DNA of 64,000 nt from UBA7867 sp964579205 (GCA_964579205.1 CAZOFH010000004.1:1-64000), one strand, 5' to 3'. Positions 1 to 7,811 are shown, counted from the stretch's first letter. Translations and numbers: made by a program. Notes: generated by a model not told the origin, from the sequence alone.

Positions 1-543
1 TTGCGATTGCTTTACGGTTTTATTTTACACCATTTTTTACAAAAATATCAACTAATTTCGACCACTTTTTCAAAAATTTTTAATTTTTTTTGGTTTTTGG
101 GATGTTTTTTTGCGTTTTTTTGATGAAAAAATGATGGAATTTTGCTCTATCCTCTATCATCCTATTGTTTCCGTCCTACTCGCCACAAACCGTACCAGAG
201 ATCCTCACGTAAGCAAGGCTGCGGGGCAGGCTCAGGATGACAAGCCGAGCAAGATAGTGGGTGCTCGCACCCCCGCACTGCGAGGTGCGTATGACGCTTG
301 CCGTCATACAAGGTCTTTTTTTTATGCTGATTGAATAGGATGGCAGAGCACTGTCGGCAGTGACAATCAAAGCAATAGAGGGTAGCCGTTTATGCAATTT
401 AATGCGGGCTCCCCCGAACCCGCATAAATTAATTTATAAAGGCAAATCCCCTCCTCTGAATGACAAGAGGAAGGGAAACTACTTTATTGATTAATGTCGA
501 GGGTTTCGCCCTATATGAGGGTTCGCTCCGCTCACAGATTGCA
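1..543. other. Non-coding region with clustered hairpins and repeat fragments
   Basis: I see no credible gene here; the short ORFs lack ribosome binding sites and family resemblance. The first 110 bases are T-rich. Three adjacent hairpins follow: GGGTG/CACCC (259-272), CGCAC/GTGCG (274-289) and GTATGACG/CGTCATAC (289-309). A stretch at about 196-236 ends in CTCAGGATGACA, and 453-465 reads TCCTCTGAATGAC; both resemble the ends of the MITE-like repeat found near 43.4 and 63.7 kb. A further hairpin at 402-425 lies just past the ypeB stop. Confidence 0.6.
402..425 (-). terminator. Possible weak terminator downstream of ypeB
   Basis: ATGCGGG (402-408) pairs with CCCGCAT (419-425), giving a 7-bp GC-rich stem with a 10-base loop. 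It lies about 120 bases past the ypeB stop. There is no clean run of U on the minus-strand side, so termination is uncertain. Confidence 0.35.
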
Positions 544-1881
544 TCACATCAGCAGGTTGCCGTCATCAGTTTCGATGACTTTGAGGAGATTGACCTGCTT
601 GCCCGAAGTTGCGTCGACATAGACATAGTAAGTTGCGCCGTCTTGGACACACAAAAACTCATAGCAAAGAGTTTCGCCAACATATTCATTAGGGATAACG
701 CACAGCCTAGACGCGCGAATATCCATATCGGTAGTAACGGCGAAGCGAGCGGTTGATTCGCTAATTTTCGCGGTTAAATTTTTGCGCTCGGTATGATTGT
801 ACGCCCAACTTTTTGCTTCCCAGCCGACAATCATCCCTGTGTCAAGAGCGATTTTTACCTTAATCATATCAGGATAAATCGCCACATTTTGGGTCACGCA
901 CACCAAATTGAGATAACAAAAGCCCTGACTGGTCGTGCTCCAGACCGCCTGCATCCCAGTAAAACCGAGATTTTGGGCGAAAGTGGTGGCGATGGTCCTG
1001 CATTCATCCTCAGTTTTGACAGCATCGCCAGCGTCATAAGCGCCGTTGAGTTGGATCAAAATACCGCCGCGAACTGACACTTGGGCATAATACTCCCGCT
1101 CGCCTTTTGTGAGCATAAAGTCAAAAGTATCAAAACTGCCGCCCTTGGCCGAACCAGTCATTTTTGCAGAAAAATCGGGAAACCACTCCTTGATTTTATT
1201 GAGCGCCTCTTCACTATTAATCTCATTTTGCGGCAAGCCTTTTATCTCTTTATCGGTAGTCGAATCGCTGAAAGGCCCGTCATAAATGAGTTGCGGATAG
1301 TCAACGATTTCATTATTTAACCCGCCAAACTCACCATTAAATCTGCTCGTGCCTGAGTTTGGGTCGGCGATATTATCGACAATCGAATACCCGCCCGAAA
1401 TCATCACTGCTAGGCGATTTAGTTCGTACTTGATATTTTGGCTCGAGGTATGCAGCCCTGCGATTTGCTCCATATCATCCATTGAGAGCGTTTCGTTTTT
1501 GACTAATTTTTGCTGCAACACCAGCCCATAACCGCTCAGTTGGTTGACGAATTTGATAGTGTCATTGATTGCGTTGTGCTCGATAGGCAGAGTCGCGATA
1601 TTGTCCTGTGCAGTGTTTGCTAGAGCCACGATGCTGCCCAAATACCGCTCTTGAACATCGGTGGCGGTGGCATTCTTGAGTTTGGCGAGATTTGACTCTA
1701 TATTGTTGATATTATCCGTCAACTCGTACAAATTCCGCTCATAAACGTACTCTAGTTGATTTTTGTACTGCCCCAAGGCGTTGGTCGTCATTCCGAGGCT
1801 CACCCCCGCCCACGCCACCGCCCCGCACAAAATCACGCCGCACAGTGAAAGTGTGATAATTTTCCATACTTTTTTGGTCAT
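544..1881 (-). CDS. ypeB: Germination protein YpeB
   Basis: YpeB is exported into the forespore membrane or cortex region and is needed for stable accumulation of the lytic enzyme SleB, so the two act together in cortex breakdown at germination. The 445-aa product is close to the usual family length. It has an N-terminal signal anchor at about residues 6-28 (ITLSLCGVILCGAVAWAGVS), a helical central region and PepSY-like segments in the C-terminal half, ending in a YYVYVDATSGKQV motif typical of the last PepSY unit. The start is preceded by AAAGGAGCAAAA. It is the last gene of the spoIIR-sleB-ypeB operon and begins 10 bases after the sleB stop. Fairly sure of the assignment, based on sequence and the sleB neighbour. 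Confidence 0.92.
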   Translation of the reverse strand: MTKKVWKIITLSLCGVILCGAVAWAGVSLGMTTNALGQYKNQLEYVYERNLYELTDNINNIESNLAKLKNATATDVQERYLGSIVALANTAQDNIATLPIEHNAINDTIKFVNQLSGYGLVLQQKLVKNETLSMDDMEQIAGLHTSSQNIKYELNRLAVMISGGYSIVDNIADPNSGTSRFNGEFGGLNNEIVDYPQLIYDGPFSDSTTDKEIKGLPQNEINSEEALNKIKEWFPDFSAKMTGSAKGGSFDTFDFMLTKGEREYYAQVSVRGGILIQLNGAYDAGDAVKTEDECRTIATTFAQNLGFTGMQAVWSTTSQGFCYLNLVCVTQNVAIYPDMIKVKIALDTGMIVGWEAKSWAYNHTERKNLTAKISESTARFAVTTDMDIRASRLCVIPNEYVGETLCYEFLCVQDGATYYVYVDATSGKQVNLLKVIETDDGNLLM

Positions 1882-1891
1882 TTTTGCTCCT

Positions 1892-2566
1892 TTATACTGC
1901 GAAATTGTGCTTTCCGATAGTCACCACGACTTTCCTCGACCAAATCCAACTACTCGTCGCGGTGCTTGGGTTGTAATAATAGATGCATCCGTATGTCGGA
2001 TCCCAGCCATTGAGGGCGTCACGAGCAGCCTTGTACGCGGTGGAATTCGGCTCGAGATTTATCTGCCCGTCTGACACAGCGGTGAATGCATACGGCTGAT
2101 AAATCACACCATAGATAGTATTCGGAAACTTGCTACTCTTGACGCGATTGAGAATAACCGCACCGACTGCCACCTGCCCCGAATACGGCTCGCCACGCGC
2201 CTCGGCGTGGATACACTTTGCTAATAGGTACAAATCATTGCTAGACTGGCTACTGAGACTCATTCCCAAAGCCTTGGCAGTCTGTGTCCCCACGATGCCG
2301 TCAGCGCTGAGCCCGTTTTTCTTTTGGAATTTGATGACAGCAGCCCTTGTCCTTGAGCCGTAAATTCCGTCGACCGAGCCCGAGTAATATCCCCAATTTT
2401 TCAATTTCTGCTGCACGGTTTTTATCTGCGTAGTCGTCAAGCCTGTTTCGATGACTGTTTCACTCGCAAAATCGTTCTGCGGGATGCATAGCCCTACGAT
2501 ACCCACGCTCACGATAGCGAAAAGGCAGCACAACAGGGCTAGACCTTTTAATAATGTTTTGTTCAT
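1892..2566 (-). CDS. sleB: Spore cortex-lytic enzyme SleB
   Basis: SleB is a lytic transglycosylase stored in the dormant spore that cleaves muramic-lactam-containing cortex peptidoglycan at germination. The 224-aa product has a signal peptide or anchor (about residues 5-30), one peptidoglycan_binding_1 repeat (about 45-100; YYSGSVDGIYGSRTRAAV then LSADGIVGTQT) and a C-terminal Hydrolase_2 catalytic domain. The presumed catalytic glutamate lies in IHAEARGEP. I use the ATG at 2566 rather than the upstream TTG: GGAGG lies five bases before this ATG, and the start then falls one base after the spoIIR stop, indicating translational coupling. ypeB, its usual partner, follows directly. Confidence 0.94.
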   Translation of the reverse strand: MNKTLLKGLALLCCLFAIVSVGIVGLCIPQNDFASETVIETGLTTTQIKTVQQKLKNWGYYSGSVDGIYGSRTRAAVIKFQKKNGLSADGIVGTQTAKALGMSLSSQSSNDLYLLAKCIHAEARGEPYSGQVAVGAVILNRVKSSKFPNTIYGVIYQPYAFTAVSDGQINLEPNSTAYKAARDALNGWDPTYGCIYYYNPSTATSSWIWSRKVVVTIGKHNFAV

Positions 2567-2567
2567 C

Positions 2568-3119
2568 CTATCCTCCAAAGAAGTTTCTGATAATGTCCAA
2601 AATTTTTGAGCGATAAGTTATCCCGTCAGCATCATCCGCACTCGCCACAAAGCACAATGGCGGATAGACGACGCACCACCAATTATTCCCCGTACCTGCA
2701 CCTAGATTGACTATGAGGCTATCGTACTCGCCACTCTCTAGCACCACATCGTCGTAACAGCGAGTCGGAAAATATTCGCTCGTCAATTTTGCTTTTGCAT
2801 CATAATTATAGCCAGCATCGTGCAAAACTAAACTAGCAACTTTGCTAATGTCTGTCAAATTCTCACGCACCAGCGTCATAGCCTCAGACTTTGAAGCCGC
2901 CTGGGACAACATAGGAGTCAAGTACTCGACCAATTCATCCTTGACCTTGTATTTGACCTGTTGGTCAATCGCGTCGTTGCTATTCGCTCTAATATGTATC
3001 CGCAAAAACTCTCCCGCCCCCAACTCAGTTTCGGTCGCCTGATTGGTCGGCAAAAATAAAAATCCGATGAGCAGTACCACGATAGTCAGCGATGCACAAA
3101 TAATGTGTTTATAATTCAT
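2568..3119 (-). CDS. spoIIR: Stage II sporulation protein R (SpoIIR)
   Basis: SpoIIR is made in the forespore, exported to the intermembrane space and triggers SpoIIGA-dependent processing of pro-sigma-E in the mother cell. The 183-aa product has an N-terminal membrane or signal segment (about residues 5-25), the family motif LRIHIRANSNDAIDQQVKYK in the first third, FPTRCYDDVVLESGEYDSL, and the diagnostic NWWCVVYPPLCF near the C-terminus. The start follows GAGGTGAAA. It is the first gene of an operon with sleB and ypeB. In Bacillus subtilis spoIIR is separate from sleB-ypeB and read by a different forespore sigma factor. A sigma-A-like promoter lies just upstream. Confidence 0.95.
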   Translation of the reverse strand: MNYKHIICASLTIVVLLIGFLFLPTNQATETELGAGEFLRIHIRANSNDAIDQQVKYKVKDELVEYLTPMLSQAASKSEAMTLVRENLTDISKVASLVLHDAGYNYDAKAKLTSEYFPTRCYDDVVLESGEYDSLIVNLGAGTGNNWWCVVYPPLCFVASADDADGITYRSKILDIIRNFFGG

Positions 3120-3136
3120 TTTTCACCTCGAGGAGG

Positions 3137-3166
3137 ATTATAGACCAAGTTGTAATTTTTAATCAA
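3137..3166 (-). promoter_or_regulatory. Candidate promoter for spoIIR-sleB-ypeB
   Basis: On the minus strand TTGATT (3161-3166) and TATAAT (3137-3142) are separated by 18 bases. The spacing and -10 fit the vegetative consensus. SpoIIR is normally made from a sigma-F promoter and I could not see a good sigma-F match, so the factor that reads this site is unsettled. Confidence 0.5.
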
Positions 3167-3184
3167 AATTGCATCAAAATAACA

Positions 3185-3211
3185 AAAAAACCTAGTTTTT
3201 CTAGGTTTTTT
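3185..3211. terminator. Intrinsic terminator after the SipL-like gene
   Basis: CCTAG (3191-3195) and CTAGG (3201-3205), extended by A/T pairs, form a hairpin with a TTTTT loop and U tracts on both strands. It stops minus-strand transcription from the gene ending at 3250 and insulates the spoIIR promoter. Confidence 0.8.
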
Positions 3212-3213
3212 GA

Positions 3214-3246
3214 GGTACTATGCAGGTACTATGCAAGTGCTATGCA
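3214..3246. repeat. Three tandem 11-bp units, consensus RGTACTATGCA
   Basis: The units are GGTACTATGCA, GGTACTATGCA and AGTGCTATGCA, end to end, with the last finishing four bases before the stop codon at 3250. The same 11-bp unit occurs in tandem at 22869-22901 and as a large palindrome at 59280-59322. Confidence 0.85.
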
Positions 3247-3249
3247 CTC

Positions 3250-4785
3250 CTATTCCATTACTTTTTGCCTATAAATGATGACCTTTTGCGGCGCGGTAAT
3301 CGGGAACTGCAGGTCGGGATTTTGCTGCATAATCATCTCCCCCGACATGAGCAAGAGTTTGCTCGCATCCCACAGAGTTTCTGCCTCAGGGATGATATAA
3401 TACCCTAGTGCGACATTATTTTGATTGCGTTTTGCGCCAAGCGAAATATTACGCAAAACCTGCTCGGTCGTATTATTGATGACTGTGACATACACATTGA
3501 CTTCGGCGAGCAAATCGATTTCTTTGGCGCGTTTGTTACGCGCGTCGATATCGCGAGGCTTGATATCCACGCGAAGAATGGAGGTAGGCGTGACAGCATC
3601 GTTTTTGATGCTTAGGTCAAAAGGAATTTCCGCCAGCACTGACTCGACACTCCCCTCGTCATCGTCCAATTTGTACACCACATCGCAGACCAATTTGCCC
3701 GACACCGCAAAACTCCCCTCTTGCGGAGCGACCGACTGAATAACGATATTCCCCGCACTCACACACAGCACTTTGTCTATTCGACGTGAGTCTTCGCCCA
3801 GATTGATATTGCCGTCGATTTTTTCGGTATTACAAAAATTGGATGCTAATTGCTGATGAAAGTCGGCGAATTCTGTCTCAAGCACATACCTAGGACAAAA
3901 AGCGTCTACCACCGCCTCTACAGACTTTGCCTGCCCGATAATCAGGTTCGCTTTTAGACGATTATCCAGCACCACCGTACCTTTTGCGCTATTGATTTCG
4001 CCATTCAATTCATACTTGGTGCCAATACTCTCTAGACTCGCATTCGCAAAATCGCTGATGACTACGCCGTTCGCCAAAATCTCGTGAGTAAATTCTTGGG
4101 TATAGTGGTGATTTTTTAGTTTTGGCTCTTCGTCGCCCGTTAGATAAATCATATTGCAGTATATTTCCCCTTGCAAGACGACGAGGTCGTTACCCGCCTC
4201 CACATTTTTGAGCGAAGTGGCGGTGTCGATGCTGAGGATACTAGAAATGGACGGCGGCAAATCTAATTCTACACTGAGGTCGAATTCTTGCGCAGTAGCC
4301 GACACAATATCGACATAATTTATCACATCGCGCCTCTGCTCTGCTATCGCGCCAGCGCTCTCGAGTATCTGATTTTCCCTACGCAAAATGAGTATCGGCG
4401 TGGTGCCGACATTTACGGTAAATCCCACCATATTCTCTGATGCTTGGACAGTACTAATCCCTATTACTCTAGCGGTCGCCAGCATCTGAGTATCTGGACT
4501 AATATCCTTGTTTACCACTGTCACGGCATACGGCGTCGCCGCCTCTAGTGTAGCGACCGTGCCGTCAGTATTCTGTATCAGCACGTGCGAAAAAATCTTC
4601 CCCTCTATCTGAGCGCTCCCCGAATTTTGGATAATACTCTCTACGCACGCCTTGTTTGATATTGATAGCACGCGAGAAATATTATTGTTGCCTGCAGGCA
4701 AGTTGACCAAAACGGCGCTGACCTCCTCTCTCAAATCTTGCGAATAGTTTACGCTGAATACCTTGGTCAATGGTTCAAATGGCAT
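3250..4785 (-). CDS. SipL-like SPOCS (DUF3794) domain protein with degenerate LysM
   Basis: In Clostridioides difficile, SipL (SPOCS domains plus a C-terminal LysM) binds SpoIVA in the mother cell and is needed for coat encasement of the forespore. This 511-aa product has a similar length and layout: three DUF3794-type units at about residues 30-170, 170-330 and 330-440, then a LysM-like end (about 455-505) reading GYYIIPEAETLWDASKLL and ending in VIIYRQKV. The LysM is recognisable by the TLWD motif but lacks the usual GD turn. No signal peptide is visible, consistent with a cytoplasmic coat morphogenetic role. The ATG at 4785 has GGAGG five bases upstream; the TTG four codons earlier does not. 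It is transcribed alone. Confidence 0.82.
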   Translation of the reverse strand: MPFEPLTKVFSVNYSQDLREEVSAVLVNLPAGNNNISRVLSISNKACVESIIQNSGSAQIEGKIFSHVLIQNTDGTVATLEAATPYAVTVVNKDISPDTQMLATARVIGISTVQASENMVGFTVNVGTTPILILRRENQILESAGAIAEQRRDVINYVDIVSATAQEFDLSVELDLPPSISSILSIDTATSLKNVEAGNDLVVLQGEIYCNMIYLTGDEEPKLKNHHYTQEFTHEILANGVVISDFANASLESIGTKYELNGEINSAKGTVVLDNRLKANLIIGQAKSVEAVVDAFCPRYVLETEFADFHQQLASNFCNTEKIDGNINLGEDSRRIDKVLCVSAGNIVIQSVAPQEGSFAVSGKLVCDVVYKLDDDEGSVESVLAEIPFDLSIKNDAVTPTSILRVDIKPRDIDARNKRAKEIDLLAEVNVYVTVINNTTEQVLRNISLGAKRNQNNVALGYYIIPEAETLWDASKLLLMSGEMIMQQNPDLQFPITAPQKVIIYRQKVME

Positions 4786-4849
4786 ATCGTCCTCCAAACT
4801 TGTATTGCTTTACTATATTATTTTTGTTTGGAGAATATGCACTATTCGG

Positions 4850-5155
4850 CTATTTTTTGATAGCGATTTTGACATCGCCACACAGCACATCGCTAAAACT
4901 ATAACTCAGTTTTTTTGGCACCAAGGTCGATTTTTGGGCTAAAACTGGGTTATCAGGGCGTGCAGATAATAGAGTAGAGTGCTGCATTTCTCTCACGATC
5001 CGCACCACAAAAACGCTGCTATAAATATCCTCCACGACCCCTTCATAATTTATCATTTTTTTGCGACCGAGATTGACCTGCATTCTGATGCTTTGCCCTT
5101 TGAGTTTTTCGATTTCCTGCTTGACCAAATCGATACTTTTTGTAATTTTTCGCAT
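4850..5155 (-). CDS. veg: Veg family protein
   Basis: Veg is a small, highly expressed protein of Bacillota; in Bacillus subtilis it stimulates biofilm formation by countering SinR-type repression, by an unclear mechanism. The 101-aa product has the family core GRKKMINYEGVVEDIYSSVF followed by KKLSYSFSDVLCGDVKIAI, matching the Veg beta-barrel from end to end. I prefer the ATG at 5155, with AGGTG just upstream, although a GTG two codons earlier (5161) is possible. It lies 64 bases upstream of the SipL-like gene on the same strand. A TTGGGC/TATAAA pair 18 bases apart lies upstream and may be its promoter. Confidence 0.9.
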   Translation of the reverse strand: MRKITKSIDLVKQEIEKLKGQSIRMQVNLGRKKMINYEGVVEDIYSSVFVVRIVREMQHSTLLSARPDNPVLAQKSTLVPKKLSYSFSDVLCGDVKIAIKK

Positions 5156-5289
5156 TTTCACCTACTTTGCCATAAGTTTGCCCCTTTGCTGCTGATTTTA
5201 TACTTTGCAAAATTTTTATAGCCCAAGCCCCCGCCCGCTCCTAGTAAAACGAGTACAAAAACGCCCTGCCAAAAAGCAAAAACAAGCAT

Positions 5290-5318
5290 TTGACACGGGC
5301 AAGACTTTGTGTTATAAT
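5290..5318 (+). promoter_or_regulatory. Perfect consensus sigma-A promoter
   Basis: TTGACA (5290-5295) and TATAAT (5313-5318) are separated by exactly 17 bases, a full match to the housekeeping consensus. It lies 25 bases upstream of the start codon of the HTH regulator. Such a strong promoter in front of a short regulator suggests control by an operator or by autorepression. Confidence 0.9.
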
Positions 5319-5343
5319 GCTCCCAAACTCAGGAGTAATTCTA

Positions 5344-5691
5344 ATGAATGTGCATTTAATGTTCAGCGTTTTGCTAGATTTAATGCGTTATGAAAAAGTC
5401 ACCGCTCAGGCTTTGGCTGAAAAACTAGAACTCAGTACGCGCACGATTTATCGCTATGTCGACCACCTCAGTGCAAATGGCGTACCTGTCACCACTTGCA
5501 CGGGCAGAAATGGCGGAATTTTCCTCACCCAAAAATACGATCTTCGCTCTATCTTTTTTACCACCCAAGACCTCGACCTGCTGACCGACCTGCTACACTG
5601 CTGCGCTAGCGCGCACGCCTCTTTTCTCATTGAAAAAATCAGCGTCATTCGCGCCACATACCCGCGCAACGCCCTTTCGCGGCTAATGTAG
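5344..5691 (+). CDS. Short HTH_11-type transcriptional regulator lacking an effector domain
   Basis: The 115-aa product starts with a winged helix of the HTH_11 type seen in YafY/DeoR-like regulators: MFSVLLDLMRYEKVTAQALA, then the recognition region LELSTRTIYRYVDHLSANGV, then a wing around TGRNGGIFL. Residues 70-115 are a short tail with no WYL or sugar-binding domain, so it is either a stand-alone DNA-binding protein or a truncated one; the usual family length is about 300 aa. The start ATG at 5344 has AGGAG eight bases upstream, which rules out the longer frame from 5290 that would overlap the promoter. An 86-bp cloverleaf repeat begins about 90 bases after its stop; insertion there could have trimmed the gene. 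Its target is unknown. Confidence 0.75.
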   Translation: MNVHLMFSVLLDLMRYEKVTAQALAEKLELSTRTIYRYVDHLSANGVPVTTCTGRNGGIFLTQKYDLRSIFFTTQDLDLLTDLLHCCASAHASFLIEKISVIRATYPRNALSRLM

Positions 5692-5958
5692 CCGTCTGTA
5701 TAATTGGCGGCGCGGCGACGTTAGATTGTATAGCAACGGGCTACGTTGTTGAGTGTTATAGGAGTAAGGTGGCTGGGGGCGGCTTGCCGTAAGGCGCCCA
5801 GCGGGCGCCTAATGCGCCATTCGGCGCATCAGTGGGTGCGGCAGCACACACTACGGCAAGCCGCGTGTTGTGCGGATGAAGAATATTTACGCACACACGA
5901 CAAAAGCATCCACCCACGAGCCGCCCAAAAGAAAAAGCCGGGACTACGGCCCCACGCC
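5692..5958. other. Intergenic region carrying an 86-bp cloverleaf repeat
   Basis: I see no gene in these 267 bases. The centre (5779-5864) is the structured repeat listed separately. The GC-rich flanks, unlike the AT-rich neighbouring gaps, contain no clear promoter or terminator. Confidence 0.7.
5779..5864. repeat. Cloverleaf repeat, copy 1 (86 bp, three hairpin arms in a terminal inverted repeat)
   Basis: The outer stem is GCGGCTTGCCGTA (5779-5791) pairing perfectly with TACGGCAAGCCGC (5852-5864). Inside are three hairpins in a row: AGGCGCCC/GGGCGCCT (5792-5810), ATGCGCC/GGCGCAT (5812-5829) and GTGGGTGC/GCACACAC with one mismatch (5832-5851). The second copy at 63012-63097 has the same length and, as its reverse complement, the same order of arms. 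Stems are kept while loops differ. Confidence 0.9.
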
Positions 5959-7056
5959 CTACTTTTCCATAATGGTTTTGATTTTATTCAAGTCCTGCAA
6001 AACAGCCGCATTATACTGCACCACCGACATTCTCGCCTCACGCGCGCGCGCGTTCTTTATAGTGATATTGAGTAGTTGCGCAAAGGACAGTCCCTCGTTT
6101 TTCCACAGATAAAACGCAAAACTCCCAGGGATTGTGTTGACCTCATTGAGGTATACGCGTTCGCCCACTATCAAAAAGTCAAATCTCACCACGCCATCCA
6201 TTCCTAGCGCGTCATATACCGCGGTCGCATAATTTAGAATTTTACTCATAATTTTGAGCGAAACACTCGCAGGCACTATCCTCTCTACCTCAGCCGTCTG
6301 AGAATATTTGTCCTCAAAAGAATATATCGGATGCTCGCATTTGATTTCTTCTATACTAGAGACCTTGACTCCTCCCTTGCTCCGCATCAGCGCGACATTC
6401 AACTCACGGCAATCCGACAGAGCCTCTTCGATGATGATTTTGTCGTCAAACAGCCCCGCATTATCGACCGCCCGACGCAGGGCCTCCTCATCTTGCACCC
6501 GAGCAATCCCCACACTACTCCCGCATCGAGCAGGTTTAACAATCAGCGGAAAACTCAGTTTTTTGCCCGCACTCAAAATCAGGTCATCACTATTTTTACT
6601 CTCCCCCCAAACAAACTTTGGGGTCGGGATATTTAGGCTCTTGAATAGCAACTTTGATACGACTTTGTCCATACCCACCGCACTAGGCAAAATCGCGGGC
6701 GAAGTGTATGGGATGCCAGCCAAGTCGAGCACCCCCTGCACCGCACCGCCCTCATACACCCCACCGTGCAGGCACAAAAGTGCGCAATCTATAGGTGTTT
6801 TGCTATATCCTAGCGCATTTTTGGTGAATAGGCAGGAGCAATTTGGTTTCAAAAAGCACTCCTTGCCTTTGGGCTCGGTGTGATAAGTTTCGGCGTCCAA
6901 GAGGTGCTTGCCGGTCAGCCACTCCCCTGCTGTATTTATGTATATCGGAACTGGATTATAGTTTAGGCTCAAGTTTTTGATTACCCCGATTGCCGTAATG
7001 ATTGAAATGCTATGTTCGGGCGTCACCCCTCCGAACACCACTGCGATATTGTACAT
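5959..7056 (-). CDS. ddl: D-alanine--D-alanine ligase
   Basis: This cytoplasmic ATP-grasp enzyme joins two D-alanines for the peptidoglycan stem peptide. The 365-aa product has the N-terminal VVFGGVTPEHSISIITA motif, the HGGVYEGGAVQGVLDLAGIPY segment, the ATP-grasp lysine region PLIVKPARCGSSVGI, and the metal-binding end FDFLIVGERVYLNEVNTIPG. After NTIPG the sequence reads SFAFYLW rather than the more common MTxxS, a variant that I recall from a sub-clade of clostridial Ddl; substrate choice cannot be read from it. The ATG at 7056 has GGAGGGGAA directly upstream, so the 27 extra N-terminal codons of the open frame are excluded. It stands alone, with the hpf terminator upstream. Confidence 0.9.
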   Translation of the reverse strand: MYNIAVVFGGVTPEHSISIITAIGVIKNLSLNYNPVPIYINTAGEWLTGKHLLDAETYHTEPKGKECFLKPNCSCLFTKNALGYSKTPIDCALLCLHGGVYEGGAVQGVLDLAGIPYTSPAILPSAVGMDKVVSKLLFKSLNIPTPKFVWGESKNSDDLILSAGKKLSFPLIVKPARCGSSVGIARVQDEEALRRAVDNAGLFDDKIIIEEALSDCRELNVALMRSKGGVKVSSIEEIKCEHPIYSFEDKYSQTAEVERIVPASVSLKIMSKILNYATAVYDALGMDGVVRFDFLIVGERVYLNEVNTIPGSFAFYLWKNEGLSFAQLLNITIKNARAREARMSVVQYNAAVLQDLNKIKTIMEK

Positions 7057-7112
7057 TTCCCCTCCAAAAGTTTTATAATATATATGCCGCGATTTTTGCG
7101 ATTGACACAAAA

Positions 7113-7160
7113 ACAAAAAAGCGCCGAGGCGAGCCACTATATAGCGGCTCGCCTCAGCGC
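7113..7160 (-). terminator. Strong intrinsic terminator after hpf
   Basis: A 15-bp stem with one mismatch, 7121-7135 with 7146-7160 (core GAGGCGAGCC/GGCTCGCCTC), is followed on the minus strand by TTTTTTG. It lies 22 bases past the hpf stop. Confidence 0.9.
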
Positions 7161-7182
7161 TAGATATTTATTCATAATCAAA

Positions 7183-7719
7183 TTATTCGTAATCAGGCTC
7201 GATGATACCGTAATCGCCCTCAAAACGCTTGTAAATAACATTGACTTTGCCGGTCTGAGCATTCAAAAACACATAAAAACTGTGGTCTGAATTCTCGAGT
7301 TCCATAATCGCCTCAGTTTCGGTCAACGGGTAAATCACAAAATTCTTTGATTTGCTAACCTTGCACTCCTCAGGCTTAAAGTCAAATTCGTCATCATTAA
7401 AGAGCAAGCCCTTGATACTGCTAGCTTTGTGCAATTTATCTTTCAACTTGGTCGAATACTTGACGATTTGGCGCTCAACCTTTGGCAGCGCGAGGTCGAT
7501 ATTTTGATACATATTATCGCTAGCGACCTCACTGCGGAATAGCAAACCCTTGTCAACGATAGTCAACTCTAATTTGTAGGTGTCTTTGATTTTACTACAA
7601 ACGACTTTTGCGGTAGCGGTCTCCTCAAAATACCTATCGAGTTTGGCTACTTTCTCCTTGATAATCTCCTGCAGTTTGTCGCTAACTTGATAATTTTTTG
7701 ACATTATTTTTATTTCCAT
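7183..7719 (-). CDS. hpf: Ribosome hibernation-promoting factor, long form
   Basis: Long-form HPF binds idle 30S subunits and dimerises 70S ribosomes into inactive 100S particles in stationary phase. The 178-aa product has the N-terminal S30AE domain (about 1-100; MEIKIMSKNYQVSDKLQEII) and the C-terminal dimerisation domain (about 120-175), recognised by KNFVIYPLTETEAIMELE and FYVFLNAQTGKVNVIYKR. The length suits the long form of Bacillota. The ATG at 7719 has GGGAGG nine bases upstream; the frame's earlier start seven codons upstream includes the binding site itself. It has its own promoter and terminator. Confidence 0.94.
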   Translation of the reverse strand: MEIKIMSKNYQVSDKLQEIIKEKVAKLDRYFEETATAKVVCSKIKDTYKLELTIVDKGLLFRSEVASDNMYQNIDLALPKVERQIVKYSTKLKDKLHKASSIKGLLFNDDEFDFKPEECKVSKSKNFVIYPLTETEAIMELENSDHSFYVFLNAQTGKVNVIYKRFEGDYGIIEPDYE

Positions 7720-7749
7720 AATTTTAGTCCTCCCAGTCATATATCATTA

Positions 7750-7778
7750 ATTATATCAAAAAAATAAAATTTTAGCAA
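7750..7778 (-). promoter_or_regulatory. hpf promoter overlapping an upstream terminator arm
   Basis: On the minus strand TTGCTA (7773-7778) and TATAAT (7750-7755) are 17 bases apart. The -35 box lies in the 3-prime arm of the terminator of the preceding gene (7768-7796). The same overlap occurs upstream of giant gene A. Confidence 0.75.
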
Positions 7779-7796
7779 TCAAACAACGCTAAAATT
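7768..7796 (-). terminator. Terminator of the GNAT-like gene
   Basis: AATTTTAGC (7768-7776) and GCTAAAATT (7788-7796) form a perfect 9-bp stem. On the minus strand it is followed by a T-rich run. It starts 16 bases past the stop at 7812. Confidence 0.75.
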
Positions 7797-7811
7797 CTAT
7801 TTTGTTGCCAA

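Noticed and set aside
110..397. Short overlapping frames in the first 400 bases
   Set aside because: They run through hairpins and repeat fragments and have no ribosome binding site.
6308..6883. 191-codon plus-strand frame antisense to ddl
   Set aside because: The opposite strand is a clear D-Ala-D-Ala ligase; the frame has no family resemblance.
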